A DNA stretch of 64,000 bases, taken from positions 14,233,764 to 14,297,763 of the forward strand of contig OZ024786.1 of NCBI GenBank assembly GCA_964017065.1, read 5' to 3'. Of the stretch, positions 33,270 to 44,747 are shown in pieces. The notes beneath the pieces are model-generated. The model did not search any database, was not told where the DNA came from, and saw nothing but the letters and a program-made list of their open reading frames with translations. This DNA comes from Haliclona indistincta. Taxonomy: Eukaryota; Porifera; Demospongiae; Haplosclerida; Chalinidae. The translations under genes and the position numbers were made by a program. Position 1 is the first letter of the stretch; every line of letters starts with the position of its first letter.

Positions 33270-33497
33270 ATGACTACTACACTAGTCTGTCTACTGATAA
33301 GCTCTTACCTGCTGTTGGCTGGTGACTATCATGTAGTGAGTGGGTTCACTCCAGTCACCTACTCTTCTCAGAGCTCTACTGCAGAATGTGGTCACAGTGA
33401 CCCTCTACAAGATGACCAGTTGATCAATCAGGTCCGTCAGAGGCTAGGTCCTCCAGGAAGCAAACCTCCACGTAACCAACTGAAAGTAATGAAGTAA
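33270..33497 (+). pseudogene. Leader fragment (copy 15), longest of the truncated set
   Basis: 75 codons: leader (MTTTLVC, with substitutions), linker, helix and GPPGSKPPRN, then divergence and a stop. The cysteine of GPPGC is changed to Ser. About 40 bases that normally separate DDQL from NQVRQRLG are missing in frame. The subdomain-A part is absent. Confidence 0.8.
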
Positions 33498-34412
33498 ACA
33501 CCTACACTGCTGGCTGTATTATACTACAATTGTTAGCTATAGAACATCAAGAACTTTAGAGAATTTTTTGTCGCAAAATTTAGCCGGATGTACAAAACTG
33601 AAGGGAAAATCCAGCAATCTCTTTCCCCAGGATATTGCGCAATAAACATTTCCTCAAGTGATGAAATTGATCAATGTCAGTCCAACTCTCTAAGTAATGA
33701 GGCTAGGAGAGGCAGTTCTGAGGCATAGTGTGTTTCTGGTCAATAACAGCTCTTGATCAGCCAGCTACTGCTCTCTCTCTCTCCCTCTTGGAAAAGACAC
33801 AGCTCACCAACAAGCTAAACAAGTTCGCTAGTTTGCAATTTTGGCACACATGTTCCTAAGGGTCAAAAACAGTAACGATTCCAAGACGTTTAAAACTGTT
33901 CCACAACACTGGGCAAGGTACAGTGCAAATGAAGGCGGCCTCTGGAAGGTTGCCCATCCCACAGAGGATCATTGGGCATTTGTTCCGTCTCCGCCATTAG
34001 TCGCTACCATCAAACGGTGCAGGCTGATAAAGGACTGTTGGTTTTGCAGGGACAAACATAATTGGGTATCAGTTTGCTATGAATATTAATTAGCATACTT
34101 TACATATGACATTTACAGCTCAGAACTTACTTTACATCATAACATGCGTCCCTACATGGTCAACACTGACTCTCAACAAATACTGCAAAACACTAAGTGC
34201 ACAGCTTACACGCGATTCTGCAACAACGATTACGTGACGCGCAGTGCTAGCAAGTGAATAACACCATGATGTAGTACAATTCCTTGAAACATATGTAACC
34301 ACTGTGTAGCTCAATATGCAGCAAAGATATGCAATCTAACTACACCTGGAATTTGGTGTAGCGCCAAGCATGTAATATCTGTTTCCTCTTGAGAAGTAGC
34401 CACTAGTTATTT
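33498..34412. other. Spacer at the right end of the array
   Basis: The first 280 bp match the spacer after copy 11 with an inversion between the two. An 82-codon ORF at 33841-34089 has no recognisable feature and I do not call it. No gene seen. Confidence 0.5.
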
Positions 34413-36808
34413 TGTATACTAACACACTGTGATCATGTTAACACGGCATCATAGCGCTCCTCTATCAGTATACTAACACACTGTGATCATGTTAACACGG
34501 CATCATAGCACTCCTCTATCAGTATACTAACACACTGTGATCATGTTAACACGGCATCATAGCGCTCCTCTATCAGTATACTAACACACTGTGATCATGT
34601 TAACACGGCATCATAGCGCTCCTCTATCAGTATACTAACACACTGTGATCATGTTAACACGGCATCATAGCGCTCCTCTATCAGTATACTAACACACTGT
34701 GATCATGTTAACACGGCATCATAGCGCTCCTCTATCAGTATACTAACACACTGTGATCATGTTAACACGGCATCATAGCGCTCCTCTATCAGTATACTAA
34801 CACACTGTGATCATGTTAACACGGCATCATAGCGCTCCTCTATCAGTATACTAACACACTGTGATCATGTTAACACGGCATCATAGCGCTCCTCTATCAG
34901 TATACTAACACACTGTGATCATGTTAACACGGCATCATAGCACTCCTCTATCAGTATACTAACACACTGTGATCATGTTAACACGGCATCATAGCCCTCC
35001 TCTATCAGTATACTAACACACTGTGATCATGTTAACACGGCATCATAGCGCTCCTCTATCAGTATACTAACACACTGTGGTCATGTTAACACGGCATCAT
35101 AGCGCTCCTCTATCAGTATACTAACACACTGTGATCATGTTAACACGACATCATAGCGCTCCTCTATCAGTATACTAACACACTGTGATCATGTTAACAC
35201 GGCATCATAGCGCTCCTCTATCAGTATACTAACACACTGTGATCATGTTAACACGGCATCATAGCGCTCCTCTATCAGTATACTAACACACTGTGATCAT
35301 GTTAACACGGCATCATAGCGCTCCTCTATCAGTATACTAACACACTGTGATCATGTTAACACGGCATCATAGCGCTCCTCTATCAGTACACTAACACATT
35401 GTGATCATGTTAACACGGCATCATAGCGCTCCTCTATCCAGGGACGTAACTAGGATTGATGGAGCGGAGGGGCAAGCCATAGAAAAGTGGAAAATGCTCG
35501 CGCGAAGCACGCGCCGCCAAACGCAAAATATAATTAATATTCATGAAATGACGTCATTTTACACTTTGATTCGCTAAAAGCCCATAACAAAGATGGTGCG
35601 CAACGTGCGCTGTATACTGCTGAGTGTGTACTAGACTCACTCTCTAGGTCAGGAGGTCTTCTAGAAGCTAAGTTCTATAGTTAATATGCTTCCGGTTCTT
35701 CAAAAGCGGGGGGACAACTGCCCCCCCTGCCCTACCGTAGTTACGCCACTGCTATCAGTATACTAACACACTGTGATCATGTTAACACGGCATCATAGCG
35801 CTCCTCTATCAGTATACTAACACACTGTGATCATGTTAACACGGTATCATAGCGCTCCTCTATCAGTATACTAACACACTGTGATCATGTTAACACGGCA
35901 TCATAGCGCTCCTCTATCAATATACTAACACACTGTGATCATGTTAACACGGTATCATAGCGCTCCTCTATCAGTATACTAACACACTGTGATCATGTTA
36001 ACACGGCATCATAGCGCTCCTCTATCAGTATACTAACACACTGTGATCATGTTAACACGGCATCATAGCGCTCCTCTATCAGTATACTAACACACTGTCA
36101 TCATGTTAACACGGCATCATAGCACTCCTCTATCAGTATACTAACACACTGTGATCATGTTAACACGGCATCATAGCGCTCCTCTATCAGTATACTAACA
36201 CACACTGTGATCATGTTAACACGGCATCATAGCCCTCCTCTATCAGTATACTAACACACTGTGATCATGTTAACACGGCATCATAGCGCTCCTCTATCAG
36301 TATACTAACACACTGTGATCATGTTAACACGGCATCATAGTGCTCCTCTATCAGTATACTAACACACTGTGATCATGTTAACACGGCATCATAGCACTCC
36401 TCTATCAGTATACTAACACACTGTGATCATGTTAACACGGCATCATAGCACTCCTCTATCAGTATACTAACACACTGTGATCATGTTAACACGGCATCAT
36501 AGCACTCCTCTATCAGTATACTAACACACTGTGATCATGTTAACACGGCATCATAGCGCTCCTCTATCAGTATACTAACACACTGTGATCATGTTAACAC
36601 GGCATCATAGCCCTCCTCTATCAGTATACTAACACACTGTGATCATGTTAACACTGCATCATAGCGCTCCTCTATCAGTATACTAACACACTGTGATCAT
36701 GTTAACACGGCATCATAGTGCTCCTCTATCAGTATACTAACACACTGTGATCATGTTAACACGGCATCATAGTGCTCCTCTATCAGTATACTAACACACT
36801 GTGATCAT
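34413..36808. repeat. 54-bp satellite, about 38 units
   Basis: Head-to-tail 54-bp unit containing 'cagtatactaacacactgtg' and 'atcatgttaacacggcatca'. Units differ at one or two positions (gcg/gca/gcc/gtg before ctcc). One unit near 36200 has a 2-bp CA insertion. The array is interrupted only by the element at 35439-35751. There are no unique spacers. Confidence 0.97.
35439..35751. mobile_element. 313-bp TIR element inside the satellite
   Basis: Starts CAGGGACGTAACTA and ends TAGTTACGCCACTG, imperfect complements. CTATC (35434-35438) is duplicated at 35752-35756, and removing element plus one CTATC restores the 54-bp phase. CAG-type ends with a 5-bp duplication fit the hAT5 group. Interior contains 'gaagcacgcgccgcc' and a run of C. 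No ORF. Confidence 0.85.
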
Positions 36809-37501
36809 ACAAGTATTGTTACGTGATAAAAACAAGAGCTGTGTAATGTTTTTGAATTCATGAGACATAGAGTGTAAGTTTACCTCGTAAGTAAATCTGT
36901 GTTACACATTACATTGTGTTTATGAGAATGAAAATACAGCATAGCATGAGCCTATTCAGGAGACTACTTCTTGGACCCAAGAGTGTCTGTATTACACTGT
37001 TACAATTTATTCACTGATATAAACTGTTGATCGACAAAGAATTAAATGCACTACTTAAAATGACAAATAAATATTCTGTGTATAGGTTAACCCATGACGG
37101 TACGCGATCTTACGGTCGCTTGAGCTACAAATGCTCTTACTACTGATTCACACATAGTCACTTACCTTAAGACAATCTATCATACTAGTGATTAAGTTCC
37201 ATTTACATAATTATTATTTTAATTATATACATGTATAAATTCAAAATAATACTTACCTTTTACTTAAAGTATAAGTACACACATGTATACATTCAAAATA
37301 ATACTTACCTTTTACTTAAAGTATTATGTATTAAACACACAATAATGCTCACAACGAGATTTATAATTTACCGTAATCTTAAGCGTCTAATAATTACATG
37401 TACTATTGATTATGAAGCTTTGTTAAATTCGTAGTAGTGCCAGACCACTTGAAGCACGACATTAATAGTATTTTACGTGACTAATGATCTTTACAGCTAA
37501 C
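36809..37501. other. Spacer between satellite and TBC1D32 exons
   Basis: AT-rich. A roughly 60-bp direct repeat ('ttcaaaataatacttacctt') lies at about 37230-37325. If the minus-strand gene continues leftward, its next exon should be here or beyond the satellite; I could not identify one. Confidence 0.45.
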
Positions 37502-39914
37502 CATAGACCACAATGATGGGCTTCGTCAATATTGATGAGATGTTCAGGTTTGTCCTTCGAATCAAACAGCACTGTCTTCTCAAGGAGCTCCTGTCAAAGA
37601 CAATAATAATCAAGATTCTAGCTCGGCAGCGTAAACAATGTTAATAGTCACCAACAACACGACATATTTTTGAAACGACAGACTCTGGAAGTGCAATCTG
37701 TTGTTCACAGAATATTCATTACTCCATAGGCCTATAGCTAAACATGACACTAGTTTGTTGCATATGTACTAACATTCCTAATGAGAATAACAAGAGTGTA
37801 TAAGGGGAAGGAGCGTTCAACTGTGGATAACAAAATCTAAATTACGCCGCTTGACTGCATAAGACGGCAATCATGGCTATGGCTAATCGCTCGCTCATTT
37901 TAGCTGGAAACGCAGGCAGGACGAAGCGTGGATGAATTATGTATAGGTAGGAAACACCAAAGAAAGGCCCAAGTTCCAAGCAGCAACAGCGCATGGCGGC
38001 AGACTTTAGATTTTGATATTACTACACCAAATACGGCTCCTTCCTCTGGAATCATGTGCTAAGGTTCAATATTATCAGATTTCACAATGTCTTCAGCTTT
38101 ACTCAGAAGGCCGTCGTGAATGTATCATCACTTAGACACATGTACACACACATGCGCACACACATGAGTTTGTACTCAATGATGGCTGTTACTGGGATTT
38201 GTAAAGCGCTTACGAGTAAAGTGGTTGGTGGTGGAGAAGACGAGGTAGCATCAGTAGTAAAGGAGGAGCTAGGAGATTGCTGTAATACTTGGTGGAGTGA
38301 TGGAAAAGAGTTGATCAAGTTCATCAGATTAATAACAGCCTGAGAGAATAAAGAAGACATGTCATACTCGCTTACTAGCTCACTCATTCACTCACCCACT
38401 CACTCACCCACTCACTCACTCACTCACTAACCCACTCATTCACTCGTTCACTCACCCACCCACCCGCCCACTCACTCACTCGCTCATCCACCCACTCACT
38501 CACCCACCTACTCACTCACTCACACACTCACTCATTCACCTTATGCATAGTCCTGTCAGCTGGATCAAATGGATGCAATCTTGGTGTAGTCAAACGAATA
38601 TCGTCTAAACCTCCATCCAGTAAGGTCCATATATCATTGATCAAGATAGTTACATAACCTAACAGATAATAGATGAGATTGAAAGTCATAATTAACATAG
38701 TCACAAAATGAACACAATTTCTAACAACACTGTAATAAGCATAAGACCAGGGTTTCAACCAGCAGAGGAAAAGCTTCGTAAACCCTTGAAACCCTAGCTA
38801 TGAGCCAGATAAGACTTATTTTTGTATCACGTACCGCTAACGATCAGGTGACTTGTACCGATAGCTGTCGATGACACCTGTAGAGAAAATTTGACACTCT
38901 TATGCTAAGCCACACCCCATAACCACACCCACCTGAGACACCATGTACCCATATCCAAACCGCTCACAATGACTGACCTGGAAAATAAAAATAATTAATA
39001 CGAAAACAAAATTTGACAGTTATATCTGTGTTGTATAAAAATGTTTAGGATACCATTACTTGACCACACCCACTCACTATTAGCCCCACCCACTTACTTG
39101 TAGCTTCATCTTGTACCTATAGTGCATTGATTGGACGCATCGTTCCATCAATCCAGACTGGTAGAGCAATAACACTCCCTGAGAAAAATTTGAATAACAA
39201 GAAAAAATTGCTCACTTTTGGAGTTCCAGCAAAGTTGAGTAGGTTGTCAATCAATTTGTCCTCCCAGTCATTCATTGACCACGCCCCTTGATCCTTGACC
39301 CCGCCCATATCAGCCTGCATATAACAAATTACATTGATACCAGCACAAAATAACACACAAGCACATTCAATTCAATCCACTTTCGGAGGTGGATCGAGCT
39401 GATCATGAATCGTGATTAGACGCATAGCTGTACGTGTGTATCTGGCTATACGTAGTGTACAAAGCACCTACTGAGTCTAAAAGCTTCGTAACTGATGCTA
39501 TTCGTTTAAAGATGGAGAGAACAATGTGTGCTTTCGACAGATCTCATGAATCGTTAACAAGATGTGAACGCAAAAATGAGCACTGAAACTTGAAACGGAT
39601 TGAACGCGCATCCAAACCATTCATGTGAAAATGACACACAAGGCTGGGTGTACAAATCGCAACATGAGGCACTTGTACTAAGCTATACTTTTCTCCTCCC
39701 TCACTTTCTCACCTTCCGGCCTCTGCTGCATCTTGATATAGTACTAGCTATGTGACTATGGAGGCAGTATTGTCCCAGCACTAGGAGACCGTCAGCCGTG
39801 TTGTAGCACTGGCGACAAACAAACAGCCACGAGCACACCACTTGAGAGGGGGCGGAGCCTAGCTTGAGATGGTGTGTCACATACTGAGCAATGGTATGGA
39901 TCGCCGCCAAACTG
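37502..39914 (-). CDS. TBC1D32: TBC1D32 / Broad-minded homologue, central exons (partial)
   Basis: Eight minus-strand exons with GT-AG borders and matching phases, in transcript order: 39713-39914, 39216-39314, 39098-39178, 38933-38977, 38835-38877, 38540-38658, 38214-38339, 37502-37590. Together they read about 230 aa, including NDWEDKLIDNLLNFAGTPK, GVLLLYQSGLMERCVQ, VSHCERFGYGYMVSQ, DDIRLTTPRLHPFDPADRT and NIDEAHHCGLW. These align in order with the middle of vertebrate TBC1D32, a ciliary protein tied to Hedgehog signalling and axoneme assembly. The N-terminal exons and the C-terminal TBC-like region are not visible. The 54-bp satellite lies left and an assembly gap right, so the gene may be broken, have large introns or be misassembled. 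Confidence 0.8.
38377..38535. repeat. (ACTC)n / (CACC)n microsatellite
   Basis: Imperfect 'ctcactcacccactcactca' tract in the intron between two TBC1D32 exons. Similar tracts fill the kinase introns and 55-57 kb. Confidence 0.9.
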
Positions 39915-40062
39915 CTGGGAATAACACATAACATAGATTATACAATACAAAGCAACACAATGAGTATGTATTGGGACAGTCAAATTTGGAAGTATTCAAT
40001 TTGAAATGAGATTGCCTGTGCTAAGCGTCAGTAAAAACGGGAGAGCCCGGAGAGGTCACGTA

Positions 40063-40248
40063 CCGTATAGCCGGTTATTTTCATGTGGATTTAATTTTCG
40101 AATGGCTGGTGCGGGTCGAAAATTAGATTTCGAAAAATTCGTTTTGCCTATTTAAAAAGTTCTGTGACGTGGCTCTGTGACGAAAATTAGACCCAGCCAA
40201 AATTTGGCTAACGAAATATTTGACCAGCGAAAAAAACCGGCTATACGG
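40063..40248. mobile_element. Tc1/mariner-type MITE, 186 bp
   Basis: Ends CCGTATAGCCGG and CCGGCTATACGG, each flanked by TA. Interior pairs 'ttaattttcgaatggct' with reverse-complement motifs. No ORF. A related fragment starts near 18136. Confidence 0.8.
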
Positions 40249-40778
40249 TATAAAAACAATGAATCACAAAACCTTTTTCAATAGATGTAAGCACTATATG
40301 GATACAATGGATTGGGATATATATATAAAATTTTCGCCGCTAAGATGAATTACTAAAGTCAAAAATTTCCAGATCTTCGGTTTTAAAAACAACCCTAACT
40401 ATTATTGTTCCTTGAAAGTATAGTAATTAAGGTGGCGGGTGCGCATGAATATCATTATAAGCCTGACTTTTTGTTAACTGTTTTTCTCTACTTATCTGCA
40501 GGCCAGAAGCTGCAAACTTGCACTACACAGTTGTTTTATGATATACTCACTGTTTATGAGCGGTTTTTAGCGATAAAACGCACAGCAGCGCTTGTTCACG
40601 ACGGGCAGCGCGACGGCGCCTATTGTACCATTGTACTCGAGCGTCCTAGGTCCTGCAACGCTACAGATCGCCACAGAGCTTTCTCATACCATCGACATGA
40701 TCACCTAGTATCCCTTTTTTCGTATTCGATTCCTAAGTAAGTAAAACTGGCAAACGCATACGCCCACGCAGAACTTCA

Positions 40779-40978
40779 NNNNNNNNNNNNNNNNNNNNNN
40801 NNNNNNNNNNNNNNNNNNNNNNNNNNNNNNNNNNNNNNNNNNNNNNNNNNNNNNNNNNNNNNNNNNNNNNNNNNNNNNNNNNNNNNNNNNNNNNNNNNNN
40901 NNNNNNNNNNNNNNNNNNNNNNNNNNNNNNNNNNNNNNNNNNNNNNNNNNNNNNNNNNNNNNNNNNNNNNNNNNNNNN
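40779..40978. other. Assembly gap (N run)
   Basis: Run of N, here 200 bases. ORFs spanning it are artefacts. Confidence 0.99.
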
Positions 40979-41440
40979 GTTTCCGCTAAAACTGTTCGCA
41001 TGCATGCGTGTGTATTGTAGCAATGTTGTACAAGTGCTTCTAGTCAATTGCATGTCTACAGACTCTGTTTTTGTATAAATATTTAATTAAGCACTACTCT
41101 GTTTTGCGTGGGAGAGCAGGTACAAAGGTTTCTTAGAAATGTACTGAATTGGTTCATACGAGGCTTCTGGCTGTACTACAACATGTATAATGACACATTC
41201 CTAACTTGCTCACGTACACACACACACATGTACTTGTTATATAACACTTGACACTTTGAAGTTCATAATAATATTAACACTACTTGAAACACACTCATTC
41301 TACCTCCCCTCTCTCTCTCTCTCTCCTTCCTCCCTCCCTCCCTCTCTCTCTCCCCTCTCTCCCCTCTCCTCTCTCTCTCCCCTCTCTCTCTCTCTATCCC
41401 TCTCTCCCTCTCCCTATCCTTCTCTCTCCTCTCTCTCTCT

Positions 41441-41493
<53 letters not shown>

Positions 41494-41494
41494 G

Positions 41495-42641
41495 CCTGAT
41501 AAGGTGCTTGAGCGAGTGTGGGGTGTCATCCATCAGCACTCTCCTAAGGGACCTCTACTTACCTTCTATCAGGATAACAGAAAAGAAACAAAGGTATGAG
41601 AGAGCCCCGAGTGGGCGGGTCTAGTACTAGATGTGTTCAGGTGGGACTGCCCACACCTGCAGTGGGAGGCATAGTCAGTACTCCTTTGAGCTCCTAGCCT
41701 GGGTTCCTGGAGTTGTATGCACGACTTGTAAGACACTGCTTAGTGCACAGGTGTCCTGGCTCTACCAGTGACCCTCTGTGGGGCAGCAATACACTGCTTA
41801 GTGCACAGGTGTCCTGGCTCTATCAGTGACCCTCTGTGAGGCAGCTAGACACTGCTTAGTGCACAGGTGTCCTGGCTCTACCAGTGGCCCTCTGTGAGGC
41901 AGCTAGACACTGCTCAGTGCCCTGACTCTACCTGCAAAGCTCAGTCCAGTCCATTTCATCAAGTGTACATTTGATGATGATATTTTGTGTACTATATGTC
42001 ACTCTTCTCTGTGATCTGTTAGTGTTTATTGTATGTTACTAATCAAAACACGATTAACATTAGGGCACTCAAAACAAAGCCCCTCGTATCAACTAATACC
42101 TTATAAGGCTATGAATCCACAGTAATTTAAAAACAAGTCCTTAATTATTCAACCAGACACTTGTTTGCAAACTCCGCCCACTTGTACTGACCACACCCTC
42201 TTTTGTTTAGGTGCTGAAGCGGGAGAAAGTGGAGGTGATGCTAGTGAGGATGATATCCAAGATGGTTGATCATCCTAGACACGCCTTCTGCTTCACACTC
42301 AAGATGAAGGGGAAGAGAAATAGACTACTTTTCAACTGCGACACACAGTTTGTCCTTGCTTGCACATTCACTCACTCACTTGCTTGCTCACTCACTCACT
42401 CACTCACTCACTCACTCACTCACTCACATACTCACTCACTCACCCACTCACTCACTCACCCACTCACTCACATACTCACTCACTCACTCACTCACTCACT
42501 CACTCACTCACTCACCCACTCACTCACTCACTCACATACTCACTCTCTCACTCACTCACTCTCTTTCTTTTCAGGCATGACCTCACTCAGTGGGTAACTG
42601 TACTGAGCGATCTTCTGCAAATGGACTTCAAAATGGAAAGA
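41495..42641 (+). other. PH-domain exons of the kinase
   Basis: Three exons (41495-41593, 42211-42347, 42575-42641) read from strand 2 to the C-terminal helix of a PH domain: LERVWGVIHQH, GPLLTFYQDN, HAFCFTLKMKGK, RLLFNCDTQ, then HDLTQWVTVLSDLLQ with the typical Trp in the last helix. Basic residues in the 'KMKGKRNR' loop might bind phosphoinositides, but the usual strand 1-2 loop is outside the visible exons. The Tec kinases also carry an N-terminal PH domain, but this protein lacks their other modules. Confidence 0.75.
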
Positions 42642-44695
42642 GTGAGTTATTCACTCACTCACTCCACCTATCCCTCCCTCCCTCTCTCCCTCCCTCCTCC
42701 CTCTTTCCCTCCCCCTCCCCCTCCCTCTCCCTGCCTCCATCCCTCTCTCCCTTCCCCTCTCCCTCCCTCCCCCTCTCTCCCTCCCCCTCTCCCTCCCTCC
42801 CTCTCTCCCTCCCTCTCCCTCCCTCCCTCTCCTCCCTCCTCTCTCCCTCCCTCCCTCCCTCCCTTCCCTCCCTCCTCCCTCCCTCCCTCTCCCTCCCTCC
42901 CTCACTCTCTCCCTCTCTCCCTCCCTCCCTCCCTCTCTCCTTCCCCCTCCCTCCCTCTCTCCCTCCCTCCCTCTCTCTCTCTCCCCTCCCCCTCCCTCCC
43001 TCCCTCCCTCCCTCCCTCCCCAGGTGATGTGGGAGTACCTTGCTGAATCAGGTCTATGGCAAGCAATGTTAGCAAACGACTCCATTCAAATCGAGGCAAA
43101 CTATTCAGACCAGAACAATGTATTCGACCTGCCTGACAAGGGAGTGACCTTCCATTACAACCTCAGCAATATGTCTAGGACGGCGCAAGGGATCAAGCAC
43201 TCACAACGAATCAAACGGACTCCATTCGTGTGGGACAAACCAGACCATGTTAGACAAAAGATGAGAGATCTACCGGTTAGCACTCACCTCACTCACTCAC
43301 ACACTCACTCACACACTCACTCACATACTCACTCACACACTCACTCACTCACATACTCACACACTCACTCACCTTCTCACTCACTCACTTACTCACTCAC
43401 CCACTCACCCACCCACCCATTCACTCACTCACTCACTCACTCACTCACTCACTCACTCACTCACAGGCTATCTGGGAGTGGGGTGACCCTACCAAGGAGG
43501 AATGGCATCCTTTCGAAAGAGAAACTAACATTCAAATCGAGAACATGTATGATAGCGGCTCTCAGTATGCTGAGCTCACTCTGTGCCTTCCCTCTCCAAT
43601 GCTGTTCCTCTTGAATCTCCAAGACATGAAGCTAGTGAACTCATCCACTGCTTTGAGATATTGTCTGAGAAGAAATGATAACAGCGCAAATATCGTACCG
43701 ACAGGAGGTAAGAGAGAAAGGGGGAGAAAGAAAGGGGAGAGAGATTGAGAGAGGAAGGAGAGAGAGTGAGAGAGAGGGAGGGAGGGAGAGAGAGAGAGAG
43801 AGGAGAGAGAGATTGAGAAGAGAGGGAGAGAGATTGAGGGAGGGAGGAGAAAAGGAGAAATTGAGAGAGGGGGAAGTGAGAGAGACAGAGAGAGAGATTG
43901 AGGGATGGAGGAAATCTTATTTCACCCACTGCCTATCCGTCCATCTTTGTGTTTGTATCCCTGCTCACGCACTCCTTTCTCTCTTTCGTTTATTTTTTCT
44001 CTCTCTCTTTCTCTCTCTCTCTCTAGACTACATCCAGCCACACCCCTCACCGTCACCAGACTCTGATGACGAAGACGATAACAACTCCTCGAACATGATC
44101 TCTCCAACTAGCCCACTCTTTCAGTCGCTGCAATCGTGTCTCGAGCACCTTCAGATTCCTCGCAAGACAATCACGTACAAGGAGATGTTGGGAGAAGGAG
44201 CATTTGGAGATGTGTATCACGGAATCGTGACTGAGTTACCAGGACAGCAACACGAACAGCCTTCATCAGTAGCTGTGAAGCAGTTGAGATGTGAGTGTAA
44301 CTGGAGGTTTAGCACTGGCTGTGTCTCACTGACCACTAGAGGTTCAGGTGGGACTGCCCACACCTGCAGTGGGAGGCACAGTCAGGGTTAGCCATTTAGT
44401 CAGGAGGCACAGTCAGGGTTAGCTAGTAGCTCACAGTCCTGTGAGCTACTAGCCTGGGTTCCTGGAGTTGTGTTGAACACTGCTTAGTGCACAGGTGTGC
44501 TGGGCTCCTGGCTCTACCAGTGATTCTCTTGTGAAGCAGCTATTGCACAGGTGTCCTGGCTCTACCAGTGACCCCCTGTGAGACAGCTAGACACTGCTTA
44601 GTGCACAGTTGTCCTGGCTCTACCAGTGACCCTCTGTGAGGCAGCTGGACACTTTGCTGATTCTGGTTGTCATTTTAAGTTTTACTGTTACCCTA

Positions 44696-44747
<52 letters not shown>

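Larger units (their letters stand above)
39915..41494. other. Spacer with MITE, assembly gap and CT tract
   Basis: No exon that I can support. Contains the mariner-like MITE at 40063-40248, the N run at 40779-40978, and a (CT)n-rich tract at 41306-41493 that serves as the polypyrimidine tract of the first visible kinase exon. The 5' exons of the kinase should lie here, in the gap, or be missing. Confidence 0.6.

Noticed and set aside
34413..36808. CRISPR-like repeat array
   Set aside because: Units are head-to-tail with no unique spacers, the genome is eukaryotic, and there are no cas genes. It is a satellite.
38056..38343. Plus-strand ORF over a TBC1D32 exon
   Set aside because: The opposite strand carries a phase-matched exon with both splice sites and a homologous sequence.
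40705..41053. Minus-strand ORFs across the N run
   Set aside because: Artefacts of translating N; nothing recognisable on either side.
41256..43085. Long Leu/Ser/Pro or His/Ser/Leu/Thr-rich ORFs on both strands
   Set aside because: Translations of (CT)n, (CCCT)n and (ACTC)n tracts within kinase introns; the real exons lie between them with splice signals.
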